DNA of 64,000 bases from Silvimonas amylolytica (GTDB lineage: Bacteria > Pseudomonadota > Gammaproteobacteria > Burkholderiales > Chitinibacteraceae). This document shows positions 1 through 8,692 of this stretch, in pieces. Location of the stretch: NCBI RefSeq assembly GCF_014645555.1, contig NZ_BMLY01000001.1, positions 329,939 through 393,938 on the forward strand, in the 5' to 3' direction. Below the pieces are notes generated by a model. It saw only the letters and a list, made by a program, of their open reading frames with translations, was not told the DNA's origin and did not search any database. A program made the position numbers and the translations under genes. The stretch's first letter is position 1. Each line of letters begins with the position of its first letter.

Positions 1-882
1 ATACTTGCCTTTGAGTGCATCGGGAAACTCGGTGTACTCCAGCAGTCCTTCAGACAAGACCTGATCCAGTGTCAGCACCGACTTGCCTTCGTGCTGACGG
101 AACGTGTTGATGACGGACGTCGCCACATCGTTGAATGGCTGGGCACGGCCAGTCCCGACGTTGTAGACGCCGCAGACCTCAGCGTTATCCAGGAACCACA
201 GATTGACCTTGACCACGTCTTCCACCGACACAAAGTCGCGGGTGTGGCCGCCGGCCGGGTAGCCGCCGTATTCACCAAACAGCTTGACCTTCCCATTCTG
301 GCGATACTGGTTGTAGTGATGGAAAGCCACGGACGCCATGCGCTCCTTGTGCCATTCGCGATCACCATACACGTTGAAATAACGGAAGCCGACAGCCTGG
401 GCCGAGAGGTCATCCCAGCGCTGACGCAAGACCTGATCAAACAGCAGCTTGGAATAACCGTATACGTTCAGCGGCGATTCGCATTCCGGATCTTCATGAA
501 AACCATTCGTGCCCGCGCCATAGGTTGCCGCGCTGGAGGCATACAAAAACTGGACTTCCTCCGCCTGGCACCATTCGAACAGACCCAGCGTGTACTGATA
601 GTTGTTTTCCATCATGTACTTGCCGTTGTGCTCCATGGTGTCAGAACATGCGCCCTGGTGCAGGATGGCGGTAATCTGGCCATCCCAGCGACCACTGGCC
701 AGTTCGGCAATGAAGTCGTTCTTGTCGACGTAGTGCGAGATCTGGCAATCGACCAGATTGCGGAACTTGTCGCCGCGCGTGAGGTTGTCCACGGCGATGA
801 TGTCGGTTTCGCCTCGCTCGTTGAGCGCCTTGACGAGATTGGAACCGATAAAACCGGCCGCGCCGGTAACCACGATGGTCAT
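1..882 (-). CDS. hldD: ADP-L-glycero-D-manno-heptose 6-epimerase, 3' end cut by window edge
   Basis: Makes the L-glycero-D-manno-heptose donor for the LPS inner core in the cytoplasm. The 294 visible residues start at the ATG at 882, preceded by an AGGAG. They show the Rossmann GAAGFIG nucleotide motif at residues 7-13, Ser116, and the YxxxK pair Tyr141/Lys145 (YGYSK), as in the extended SDR heptose epimerases. E. coli HldD is 310 residues, so only about the last 15-40 codons lie outside the window. The start lies 3 nt downstream of the GH9 stop codon, so the two genes are probably cotranscribed. Confidence 0.95.
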   Translation of the reverse strand, partial: MTIVVTGAAGFIGSNLVKALNERGETDIIAVDNLTRGDKFRNLVDCQISHYVDKNDFIAELASGRWDGQITAILHQGACSDTMEHNGKYMMENNYQYTLGLFEWCQAEEVQFLYASSAATYGAGTNGFHEDPECESPLNVYGYSKLLFDQVLRQRWDDLSAQAVGFRYFNVYGDREWHKERMASVAFHHYNQYRQNGKVKLFGEYGGYPAGGHTRDFVSVEDVVKVNLWFLDNAEVCGVYNVGTGRAQPFNDVATSVINTFRQHEGKSVLTLDQVLSEGLLEYTEFPDALKGKY

Positions 883-885
883 TGC

Positions 886-2574
886 TTACTCCTTGTTGAT
901 TCGACTGCACAGCGCCAGGAATAACCAGGCGCCATGCGGCATCCATTGTTCGGTCCAGCGCCAGCTGTTCGCCATGGTCGCTACCTCGGACTTCTTGAAA
1001 TCGATGTCCGTTTCATCCTCAAGCCCGCTGGTGATGCCGTTGCACACACCGCCTGGCGCATTGTAGTAACCAGGCTCGTAGCGCGGATTATTGCGGCCCC
1101 AGCCTTGCAACATGCAACTGTCAAACGGATTGTGGCCCAGAATCCAGTCCAGTGCAGCCTGCGCGTAGCCATCCAGGTCTGCGGCAAAGTTCGTTTCTTC
1201 GCTGAACAACCGGTTGGCGCGCGATGCGGCGGCGGCAATGGAACCCAACCGCGCATTCTCGCCCTGCCACCAATACCCGGTCCCGTTGTCATGCGGAATG
1301 AAAAACTGCGTCTTCCCTGCTTTTCCGGGCTGCAACACATACTGCCGCGGATAGCGGAACGGATTGTTTACTTCATCATGGGTAATGCGCAAGGCATATT
1401 CGAATGACTGGCGCAGTGCAGCACGAATTCTACCTGCCAGCGGGCTGGCCGGGACGACTTCCAGATAACGCATCAGCGCAATTTCCGGCAAACCGGCATC
1501 AGCCGCATGGAAGAACGACCGCGCACCGGTTTCGTCAGCCCTGAACCAGCCGTCATCGTGTTGACGAACCAGCAAATTGTTAACCCGCCGTACGGCCGCA
1601 TCCGCGTAAGCGCCCTCGCCCGTCACCGCCAAAAGTTCCGTGGCCGCCAACAGCGCGCAGTAATCGTCGATGATGTTTTCTACGCCATCATCCAGGTACT
1701 GCAGATTGTGCTCTTGCAAGTGCGCAAAGCCATTTTGTGCCGCCTCCAGATATCGCGCGCGGACGAACTCGCCATCACGCGGCAGCTGGCTGGCGCGGGC
1801 CAGTGCAGCAATGGTCACGCCGCCACCCTGACGGAATGCGGCTTGATACCGGTCAGACTTGATACCCTGCTGCGTGGCGTAGGCACACAGATCACGCTGG
1901 TGTTCGTCCTTTGACCACTTGTCAAACAAGGTCATATAGAAGAAGCCGGCAGGATCTTGCATGCGCATCAGAAAATCCGCGCCATGCAAGGCTTCATCGA
2001 CCATGCGCTCATTAAACCACTTGAGTTGCGGTGGTAATTGGGCGTGGCCGTCGATCAAATTCCACACCACTTGCGGTGTTTGCTGCGGGTTCATGAAATT
2101 GGCGACTGACAGATGCGACAGATATTTGGAGCAATCGCCCGAGGCATCGAACCAGCCGCCGTGTACATCGCGGTGCTCATCGCTCGCAAATTTGGGCCGA
2201 CTGCGGTCGGCGTTGTCATAAAGGCCAGTACAACGCTGACCTTTGATGTAGTGAACAATGTCCGACAGCATCTGGCCGCCAAACAGATCGGCATCGATCG
2301 CAAAGGTATGCGACACCAGCGGCGGCACAATGCCATCAGCAACGATGAAATACTCGCCCGGCTCGGTCAGTGCGGACAAATCCGCCTGCCAGAAATGCCA
2401 GTTTTTCCATTGGTCGACCGTACCGCTGGCGGTGATCGGTCCCGCAAGTACCTTCTGCCGAGTCAGTGCGTTGTACAGACTGAACGTCAACAAACCACAT
2501 TCTGCTGGCGCTTCAATGGTGATGACTTTGCGGGCATGCGGCGTGAAGCCAAGATGGTTGAACAGGAATTTCAT
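886..2574 (-). CDS. Glycoside hydrolase family 9, probable cytoplasmic exo-beta-D-glucosaminidase type
   Basis: Predicted GH9 hydrolase of 562 residues with an N-terminal Ig-like cellulase domain (about 1-95) and a catalytic (alpha/alpha)6 domain. The GGWFDASGD motif supplies Asp143 and Asp147, with the spacing of the nucleophile-activating pair. A late Glu (about 542, in WRWTEQW) is the likely acid. In Vibrio and Photobacterium, GH9 proteins with this D-A-S-G-D motif act on glucosamine-containing chitin disaccharides rather than cellulose. I assign that specificity by analogy. There is no signal peptide, so the enzyme is probably cytoplasmic. I chose the ATG at 2574 because GGAGACGAA precedes it; the longer frame to 2622 begins with an implausible tail. 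It sits downstream of a ROK kinase and abuts hldD. Confidence 0.85.
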   Translation of the reverse strand: MKFLFNHLGFTPHARKVITIEAPAECGLLTFSLYNALTRQKVLAGPITASGTVDQWKNWHFWQADLSALTEPGEYFIVADGIVPPLVSHTFAIDADLFGGQMLSDIVHYIKGQRCTGLYDNADRSRPKFASDEHRDVHGGWFDASGDCSKYLSHLSVANFMNPQQTPQVVWNLIDGHAQLPPQLKWFNERMVDEALHGADFLMRMQDPAGFFYMTLFDKWSKDEHQRDLCAYATQQGIKSDRYQAAFRQGGGVTIAALARASQLPRDGEFVRARYLEAAQNGFAHLQEHNLQYLDDGVENIIDDYCALLAATELLAVTGEGAYADAAVRRVNNLLVRQHDDGWFRADETGARSFFHAADAGLPEIALMRYLEVVPASPLAGRIRAALRQSFEYALRITHDEVNNPFRYPRQYVLQPGKAGKTQFFIPHDNGTGYWWQGENARLGSIAAAASRANRLFSEETNFAADLDGYAQAALDWILGHNPFDSCMLQGWGRNNPRYEPGYYNAPGGVCNGITSGLEDETDIDFKKSEVATMANSWRWTEQWMPHGAWLFLALCSRINKE

Positions 2575-2639
2575 TTCGTCTCCGGTTGCCTTTGTCGGCA
2601 TAGCGCCAGTGCGGGCTGGCATTCTCTATGTATGCAGGC

Positions 2640-3524
2640 TCAAGCGGGCGAACTGGAAAGCCACCAGTTGCGGGCAGCGCCAATCATGCCGGCGTGATTG
2701 CCCGCGCTGGCCAGGCAAATTTCGGTTGTGCCACGAAAATCCTCCTCCAGCACATCATCGATGCTCTGGCTCAGTTCCTGCCGGAACCGTGCGCCGCGCG
2801 CGCTGATACCGCCGCCAACAATCACCCGTTGAGGATTGAAAGCGTATATCAGGTTGGCAATACCGGTCGCCAGTAAATGGCGCCATTGCGCAATGACGGC
2901 ACAAACCACGGCGTCACCCGCGTCATAGGTGGCCATGATGCGTTCGCCACGCCAATCGCCCTCGCCTGTTGCGGCTTCGATAGCCCGTATCAGCGCAGCG
3001 GTGGACGCATGACGCTCCCACACCTTGCCATCGATGCGCATATAACCCCATTCGCCTGCTGCGGCCCGCGCGCCTCGATACAGCGAATTGTTGATGACAA
3101 TGCCACCTCCAATACCAGTACCCACCGTCAGCGCAATGAAATGCGCGCACCCCTGACCTGCACCAGTCCAGCCTTCAGCCAAGGCCACGCAGTTGACGTC
3201 GTTTTCTACTGTGACGCGCAGGCCAAAAGCACGCTCAAGCACGATTTTTGGTGAACACCCGGGGTAGTCGGGAATCGCCTCGGCCGCGCCAAGAATAGTG
3301 CCGGTCTCTGGTGCGACCAGACCCAGTGTGCTGAACGCGATCCCGATCGGGGTAGCCTCTCGCACCAGCGGCGCAGCCAGCGCACACACATGGTCGAGCA
3401 CAAAAGGCCCGCCTTGCGCGGCTGGCGTTGGAACGGTCTGCACATGGCTGACGCGACCATCCGGCCAGACCAGGCCGTACTTGATCTGCGTGCCGCCAAT
3501 ATCGAAGGCAAGAATGGAGGACAT
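2640..3524 (-). CDS. ROK-family sugar kinase without the zinc motif
   Basis: ATP-dependent sugar kinase of 294 residues. It has the phosphate-binding DIGGT (8-12), the catalytic Asp in ENDVNC (Asp109) and the LTVGTGIGGG loop (132-141). The segment after GEWGYM (158-162) lacks the CxCGxxGC zinc site found in classical ROK glucokinases and GlcNAc kinases. In this it resembles the BglK-like branch. It lies 65 nt upstream of the GH9 gene, so its likely role is to phosphorylate the glucosamine or GlcNAc that enzyme releases. The substrate is inference. No clear Shine-Dalgarno sequence precedes the ATG. Confidence 0.85.
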   Translation of the reverse strand: MSSILAFDIGGTQIKYGLVWPDGRVSHVQTVPTPAAQGGPFVLDHVCALAAPLVREATPIGIAFSTLGLVAPETGTILGAAEAIPDYPGCSPKIVLERAFGLRVTVENDVNCVALAEGWTGAGQGCAHFIALTVGTGIGGGIVINNSLYRGARAAAGEWGYMRIDGKVWERHASTAALIRAIEAATGEGDWRGERIMATYDAGDAVVCAVIAQWRHLLATGIANLIYAFNPQRVIVGGGISARGARFRQELSQSIDDVLEEDFRGTTEICLASAGNHAGMIGAARNWWLSSSPA

Positions 3525-3612
3525 GGTTTCGTTTCGCTGCGGTGGTGGTCATGCCGCAGTGTGCCGGTTGATCCGGTCTGGTCTGCGGTTGCGTTGCGTG
3601 AAGCCTGCTGTC

Positions 3613-4290
3613 TCAGGAAGTAGCCCAGTCGATGACTGGGCGACGATGTTCCTGCAAATAACGATTGGCCGAAGAAAAGTGGCCGTTGCCAATAAACCCG
3701 CGGTGCGCGGACAGCGGCGAAGGATGCACGGACTCCAGCACCAGATGTTTGCTACGGTCGATGAGCGCAGCTTTTTTCTGTGCATGGCTACCCCACAACA
3801 TAAAGACAATGCCGGACTCATGGAGGGCCAATTGGCGAATGATCTCGTCGGTCAGGACCTCCCAGCCGCGTTTGGCATGAGAAGCGGCGCAATCAGCTTC
3901 GACAGTCAACACCGTGTTGAGCAACAGCACGCCTTGATCGGCCCAGCCGGTCAGCGAACCATCCTGCGGCGGCGTCAGCCCCAGATCCCGGGCAATTTCT
4001 TTCCAGATATTATTGAGTGAAGGTGGTTTTTTAATGCCAGGCGGCACGGAGAAACTCAATCCGTGGGCTTGGCCAGCCCCGTGGTATGGGTCTTGCCCAA
4101 GGATGACCACTTTGACCTGATCAGGAGCGACATGCGCCAGCGCCGAAAACCATTGACTACGTGGCGGGTAGATTGTCTTGCCTGCGGCAAGTTCGCCATT
4201 CAGAAACTGGCCCAGTTCATGCAAGATCGGGCTTTGACGCAGCGCGTCCAACAAAGGTTGCCACGCAGCGGGAATTGCTTCAAAAATCAA
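3613..4290 (-). CDS. ung: Uracil-DNA glycosylase
   Basis: Removes uracil from DNA to start base-excision repair. It has 225 residues, the family length, with the water-activating GQDPYHG motif (Asp67) and the C-terminal HPSPLSAHRGF loop that carries the catalytic His. The start codon is TTG at 4290. It overlaps the stop of the upstream gene (TTGA) and is preceded by GGAG at the right distance, so translation is probably coupled to the upstream small gene. Confidence 0.95.
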   Translation of the reverse strand: MIFEAIPAAWQPLLDALRQSPILHELGQFLNGELAAGKTIYPPRSQWFSALAHVAPDQVKVVILGQDPYHGAGQAHGLSFSVPPGIKKPPSLNNIWKEIARDLGLTPPQDGSLTGWADQGVLLLNTVLTVEADCAASHAKRGWEVLTDEIIRQLALHESGIVFMLWGSHAQKKAALIDRSKHLVLESVHPSPLSAHRGFIGNGHFSSANRYLQEHRRPVIDWATS

Positions 4291-4784
4291 GAGTTTGCTC
4301 CACGATTTCGGCGAATATGCTCGCGATGATGACGAAAAACGGTGCGTTCAAAAGCCTCTTTCAGGCCGGGCGAAGGGTAAGACCAGCGAACCAGGATCAA
4401 ATGATCGGCATCCTGGCGAGCCACGTGCTCTACCCGCGCGGGCAGGCTCATCAAGTACGGTAGATGAGGGCTCAGGACGAGACCAACGTAACCTTCTTGA
4501 TCCACCGCCAATGGCTCTGGTTGCGCCCATTGCACGTGCTCGATACCGATCAGACAATCGCGCTCGGGCGGCTTTTGCGGGGTCAGCAGACGCGCTAACC
4601 ACAATAATTGCAGGTCCAGTCGGGATTCCACTTGCGACACCTCTCGCTCTTCGTGAGGGTGTTGTTCCATGGCTTCCAGCACTTCCAGATAACGCTGGGC
4701 CTCCAGCGGATGCTGGACGGGCTCTGCCAGCCAGGTCAGCGGCAGACGCGATTCAAAGAAAAGACCATCCGGAAAATCAGGCAT
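4287..4784 (-). CDS. Hypothetical protein, weakly PilZ-like, coupled to ung
   Basis: A 165-residue protein when read from the ATG at 4784 (MPDFPDG), which has a GGAA upstream. The frame stays open to 4844. It is rich in Glu, Gln and Leu, with a predicted helical N-terminal half, a beta-rich stretch around VGLVLSPHLPYLMSLPARV, and a basic C-terminus (FRHHREHIRRNR). The beta stretch followed by a basic helix recalls PilZ-domain proteins of betaproteobacteria, but I cannot see a convincing RxxxR or D/NxSxxG c-di-GMP motif. It overlaps ung by 4 nt. The function is unknown. Confidence 0.7.
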   Translation of the reverse strand: MPDFPDGLFFESRLPLTWLAEPVQHPLEAQRYLEVLEAMEQHPHEEREVSQVESRLDLQLLWLARLLTPQKPPERDCLIGIEHVQWAQPEPLAVDQEGYVGLVLSPHLPYLMSLPARVEHVARQDADHLILVRWSYPSPGLKEAFERTVFRHHREHIRRNRGANS

Positions 4785-4844
4785 GGGCGGGTTCCACGAG
4801 GTGGTTGCAGCTCTGACGATAGGCTGATTATAGGCTGCTGGCAC

Positions 4845-5621
4845 TTAGCGCAGACGGGTTTGCCGCACACACTCATACAAGCAAATGGCCGCAGCGGCGC
4901 CCACATTCAAAGACTCAATCCCTGGCTGCATGGGGATGGTCAGCCGCAAACTGGCGCGCGCTGCCATATCCGCAGACACGCCTTGCCCTTCCGAACCCAT
5001 AACCAGCGCCAGATCGCCCGTCAGTGTCGCGGCGTAGAGGTCTTGGGCATCTTCCAGCATCAGTGCGGCAATCGGCCCGGCGAACTGATCCGCAAATTGC
5101 AAAAGATCAGCACGCTCCACCAGATCGAGCACAAAGTGGGCCCCCATACCGGCGCGTAACACTTTAGGCGACCACAAATCAGCGCACTGGTCAGACAGCA
5201 AGACCTGATCAACCCCGGCAGCCGCGGCAGTACGCAGGATGGAGCCGACGTTGCCAGGGTCCTGTACGCCATCCAGCAACAGGCACAGCCCCTGTTTGCG
5301 CACCAAGGCATTGTCCGGAATGCTCACCAGCGCAAGCAGCCCGGTCGGACTAGGTAGCTCGGAGAGCGACTTGAAAAGCGCAGGTTCGAGTAGCGTCGGC
5401 GTCACGGCGCTGGTTTTGACCAGCCCGGCGACTTCCGGATTGTCGAGGCCTTCTGGCGTAACCAGCAGTTTTTCTATCACCCAGCTAGCGTCTAGCGCAG
5501 CCGCGACCAGATGCGTGCCATCAAGCAGGGTTTTCTTTTGTTTAAGGCGATCGCGCCGATGCGCTGCCAGCTTGTGACAAAGCTTGTACAGCGCATTTTG
5601 CGGCGAATGTATGACTTCCAT
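4845..5621 (-). CDS. TrmH/SpoU-family RNA 2'-O-methyltransferase
   Basis: SPOUT methyltransferase of 258 residues that methylates a ribose in rRNA or tRNA using S-adenosylmethionine. The N-terminal substrate-binding domain (about 1-95) is followed by the three SpoU motifs: NVGSILRTAAAAG, LVMGSEGQG, and IPMQPGIESLNVGAAAAI, which form the trefoil knot and SAM pocket. The target nucleotide cannot be read from the sequence; this group is often annotated as RlmB-like or TrmH-like. It lies 17 nt downstream of the HDOD gene, at the end of the mot-led unit. Confidence 0.92.
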   Translation of the reverse strand: MEVIHSPQNALYKLCHKLAAHRRDRLKQKKTLLDGTHLVAAALDASWVIEKLLVTPEGLDNPEVAGLVKTSAVTPTLLEPALFKSLSELPSPTGLLALVSIPDNALVRKQGLCLLLDGVQDPGNVGSILRTAAAAGVDQVLLSDQCADLWSPKVLRAGMGAHFVLDLVERADLLQFADQFAGPIAALMLEDAQDLYAATLTGDLALVMGSEGQGVSADMAARASLRLTIPMQPGIESLNVGAAAAICLYECVRQTRLR

Positions 5622-5638
5622 GCCACTCTCAGGAAAAA

Positions 5639-7021
5639 TCAGGCGCGGTTATTGCGCTCGGCCAGCGCGCGGCTGACCAGCAGGCAAACCTGTTTGAACT
5701 GGGTAAAGGTTGTTTCATCCAGCGCTTTAAGCGAGGTGCGTTGTCCGACAAACAGTCCCACCGGGCGTTCGCCCATGAAAATGGACATCGCACAGAAATC
5801 ACCTGCGCCAAAGCGCTGCAGCCAGGTGCCTGGCAACAACTTTTGCAGATTATTGCGGGTGTGTTCGTTCAGCCAGACAGCTTGAGGCTTGGTCATTAGC
5901 CGGGCAAACAGGTGGACGTTATCCATGGGCAAGGCGAAGTCGCGCAGGCGGTCCTGCTCGTCCGGACTTTGCACAAAACGGACACGCAAGATATTGTCTG
6001 CGGCGGAATAAACCATAAAAGCGGCCCGCTGGATCTGCATGCCTTCGGTAAACACACGCAACGCCAGTTCGATCAACTGCGAGGCATTGGCACCTTCTCG
6101 CACTGCGGTATTGAGCGCATGCAGACGTTCAGCAAACAGATTGGTGGTTGGTGCGGGCGGTGCTTCGGGTTCCGGGGCGGCCACGGGCTCCCACGGGCCC
6201 GGCAACATCGGCAAAGCATAGGCGGCTTGCAGCCGACCAGACCGGGCAGTTTCTTTGCGAACAAATTTCAGGATCGCAGTGGTCGCGATATTCCAGCACT
6301 CATCTGTCGAAGCCTGCAGTACGCCAGAAATCACCTGGAGGGCCATTTCGATTTCTGGCTGCCACCAACCGTGGTCCAGCGCGCGGGCCATCTTGAGCAC
6401 TGCCACCTGTAGCGCCTGACGTGGTGTTTCGACCGCGCTGCCTGCTTGCAACTGAATCAACGGTTCAGGGAAATGCCAGGCCACCAGCATGTCATGCGCA
6501 GCAGATTCGGCCTGCGCAGTCCGTGCTTTACCCTGCCCCAGAATGTTGAGTAGCGTCGGCAAACCAGACAATACGGCAGCAATAAAGATCTCATCGAGCT
6601 TGGCATCAAAACGCTGCGTGGCGTACTCGCGGGTCAAACGCGCAGCAAAACGCAAGCTGGTGACCGCTGAATGTAATTCAGCCACGCCCTGCGGATGATC
6701 AGGCAACAAGCTGGCCTCAGCCACCGGCCCATTGGCGAAACGCTCAAGAAAGGGGCCAATGCCATACAGCGCCACACAATTTTCAACCGAGACAACATCG
6801 GCGGACAAACTAGTCCGCTCCCGATGGTTCACCGTTCGCAGCACCTGCGCTGTCAGCAACGGGTCACGCAGGACAATATCGACCAGATCCACAGGTCGCA
6901 CGCGATCCGGCCGACGCAGCATAGGCATCAGCAAGTCCTTGCTGGCTTGCAGCATGGGCAGTGGCCGGTTGGTCCACTCTGCGATCCAGGGTGCAAATGA
7001 GGGTGCTAGATTGACTGCCAT
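5639..7021 (-). CDS. HDOD domain protein with C-terminal GAF-like region
   Basis: Predicted signalling protein of 460 residues. Residues about 10-210 form an HDOD domain: helical, HD-GYP related, with the HD metal ligands absent as is normal for HDOD. A Pro/Ala-rich linker (EPEAPPAP, about 290-305) leads to a C-terminal segment with the size and alternating pattern of a GAF domain. HDOD proteins act in regulation of motility and stress, often as adaptors. It overlaps the upstream methyltransferase by 16 nt, and both lie directly behind motAB, so a role in motility is plausible. The ligand and partner are unknown. Confidence 0.85.
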   Translation of the reverse strand: MAVNLAPSFAPWIAEWTNRPLPMLQASKDLLMPMLRRPDRVRPVDLVDIVLRDPLLTAQVLRTVNHRERTSLSADVVSVENCVALYGIGPFLERFANGPVAEASLLPDHPQGVAELHSAVTSLRFAARLTREYATQRFDAKLDEIFIAAVLSGLPTLLNILGQGKARTAQAESAAHDMLVAWHFPEPLIQLQAGSAVETPRQALQVAVLKMARALDHGWWQPEIEMALQVISGVLQASTDECWNIATTAILKFVRKETARSGRLQAAYALPMLPGPWEPVAAPEPEAPPAPTTNLFAERLHALNTAVREGANASQLIELALRVFTEGMQIQRAAFMVYSAADNILRVRFVQSPDEQDRLRDFALPMDNVHLFARLMTKPQAVWLNEHTRNNLQKLLPGTWLQRFGAGDFCAMSIFMGERPVGLFVGQRTSLKALDETTFTQFKQVCLLVSRALAERNNRA

Positions 7022-7728
7022 ATCAGAAGCTTGCTGTGTTTCCAGTCGTCAATTTCAATGGTCTTGTCCGGATTGTGTCCGGGCACGCCAAAGCTGTTGC
7101 TGATAAGCCGACAACCGGGCCGGCATTCTGCCTGAACCTTTTGCCATAAGCGTGGCATCGGTTCAGGTGACAAATAAGCATAGACCACATCAAACGTGGC
7201 CAGATTCTGGGCAAATGCATCGTCCCGCCGCCAGTCGGCATGTCCGCCCAACCGGCAACGGCCAATCAACCAGGGCAGCAAGGCGGTTTCTACACCGGCC
7301 GTAGTGACATCTGGCCGGTATTTTCTGAGCCAGGCCAGTACCGTGCCCGTACCCGCGCCAAGATCGATCAGGTGTGCATTGGGCGGGATTTCCCGGGACA
7401 GCAAGGCCAGCGTACGCTGGTTGCTCAAATACAAAGGCACCCGGCTCTGGATGGCCCCTGCGGAGAACAGAAACAACACGACAAACGCCACCAGCCAGAG
7501 CCACGATGGCACTTGCCAGCTTAAGGCAATGAGTACCGCAGCGGGAAAACACAAGTGGATGAGACTCCACCAGCGGCCGTCATGCCAGAACCAGGCAACT
7601 GTCGCGGCCAGAATCCCGCCAGCCAGTACCAGTTGCCACACCGGGCTTTGCGGCGCAACCACCCAGAACCCGGCCATCGCGGCCACCGCCAGTAACTGCA
7701 ACAAAACAAAGCGCAGTGGCTGAGACAT
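7006..7728 (-). CDS. Membrane-anchored class I SAM methyltransferase
   Basis: A 240-residue protein. About 100 N-terminal residues hold three to four hydrophobic helices; a Rossmann methyltransferase domain with motif I HLIDLGAGTGTV follows. The cytoplasmic domain is short (about 130 residues) and resembles the DOT1/protein-methyltransferase-like group. The ATG at 7728 is embedded in the motB stop (TGATG), so translation is coupled to motB; a TTG one codon earlier is also possible. The substrate is unknown. Being locked between motB and an HDOD gene is the only functional clue. Confidence 0.85.
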   Translation of the reverse strand: MSQPLRFVLLQLLAVAAMAGFWVVAPQSPVWQLVLAGGILAATVAWFWHDGRWWSLIHLCFPAAVLIALSWQVPSWLWLVAFVVLFLFSAGAIQSRVPLYLSNQRTLALLSREIPPNAHLIDLGAGTGTVLAWLRKYRPDVTTAGVETALLPWLIGRCRLGGHADWRRDDAFAQNLATFDVVYAYLSPEPMPRLWQKVQAECRPGCRLISNSFGVPGHNPDKTIEIDDWKHSKLLIWQSI

Positions 7729-8654
7729 CAATTGGACCCGGAGGCCACCTTGCCAGCAACTTTGGAAGCGACTTCCGAAGCGGGAATGGCATTGGCTTCC
7801 TGATCAATCCCGGCCTGACGGCGGATTTCGGATTCAGCTTCTTTGTTCAGCACCACAATGCTGATCCGGCGGTTCACCGGGGCGTAAATATTGGTGGTAT
7901 CCAGCGGTACCTGATCTGCAAACCCGTTCACACGCAAGATCTTTTCCGTAGACAAACCACCACCCGACAAGAGCTCGCGACGCGACGCATTGGCACGATC
8001 GGATGAAAGCTCCCAGTTGGAATATCCTCGCTGACCAGAGGCAAATTGTTGCGCATCGGTATGCCCGGAGAGCGAGAGATCATTGGGCACGTCATTCAGG
8101 AGTTTACCGATCTCGTCGAGGATGTCCTTGGCATAGGGTTCGAGTTCGCTGCTGCCGGACTTGAACATCGGACGGTTCTGATCATCAACGATCTGGATAC
8201 GCAAGCCTTCGGCCACCATGTCCAGTTTGAGCTGCTTCTTGTACTGCGCCAGCTTGCTGTTGCTCTTGGCCTTGTCTTCCATCAGCGCTTCAAACTTCTT
8301 TTTCAACTCACTGAGGCGACGGCGATCTTTGGCCTGCTCATCTTCCTGAACCGCGCCTTTTTTCATCTGGCCAACTTGCTGGGTCAGATCCTTGCCACCA
8401 CCCTTGATCAGCGAGTCAGCATCACCCGCGCCTTCGCCACCACGGCGCGCAATTTTGAGCGGGTTAGAAAAGTAATCGGCAATCCCCTTGAGGTTGCCCT
8501 TGGATACCGAACCCAAGAGCCACATCAGCAGAAAGAACGCCATCATGGCGGTCATAAAATCGGCGTAAGCAATCTTCCAGGCGCCGCCATGGTGCCCATG
8601 CCCGCCCTTCTTGATGCGCTTGACCACTATGGGGCGCTGGGAGTCGTCGCTCAT
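7728..8654 (-). CDS. motB: Flagellar motor stator protein MotB
   Basis: Peptidoglycan-anchored stator subunit of 308 residues. A basic N-terminus is followed by one transmembrane helix with the essential proton-carrying Asp (YADFMTAMMAFFLLMWL), a plug/linker rich in Lys and Glu, and a C-terminal OmpA-like peptidoglycan-binding domain (SLSGHTDAQ ... NRRISIVV). It follows motA by 38 nt and shares its stop with the next start codon. Confidence 0.96.
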   Translation of the reverse strand: MSDDSQRPIVVKRIKKGGHGHHGGAWKIAYADFMTAMMAFFLLMWLLGSVSKGNLKGIADYFSNPLKIARRGGEGAGDADSLIKGGGKDLTQQVGQMKKGAVQEDEQAKDRRRLSELKKKFEALMEDKAKSNSKLAQYKKQLKLDMVAEGLRIQIVDDQNRPMFKSGSSELEPYAKDILDEIGKLLNDVPNDLSLSGHTDAQQFASGQRGYSNWELSSDRANASRRELLSGGGLSTEKILRVNGFADQVPLDTTNIYAPVNRRISIVVLNKEAESEIRRQAGIDQEANAIPASEVASKVAGKVASGSN

Positions 8655-8692
8655 CGCATATGCTCGTTTTAATCGTCAGGAACGGTGCGGGT

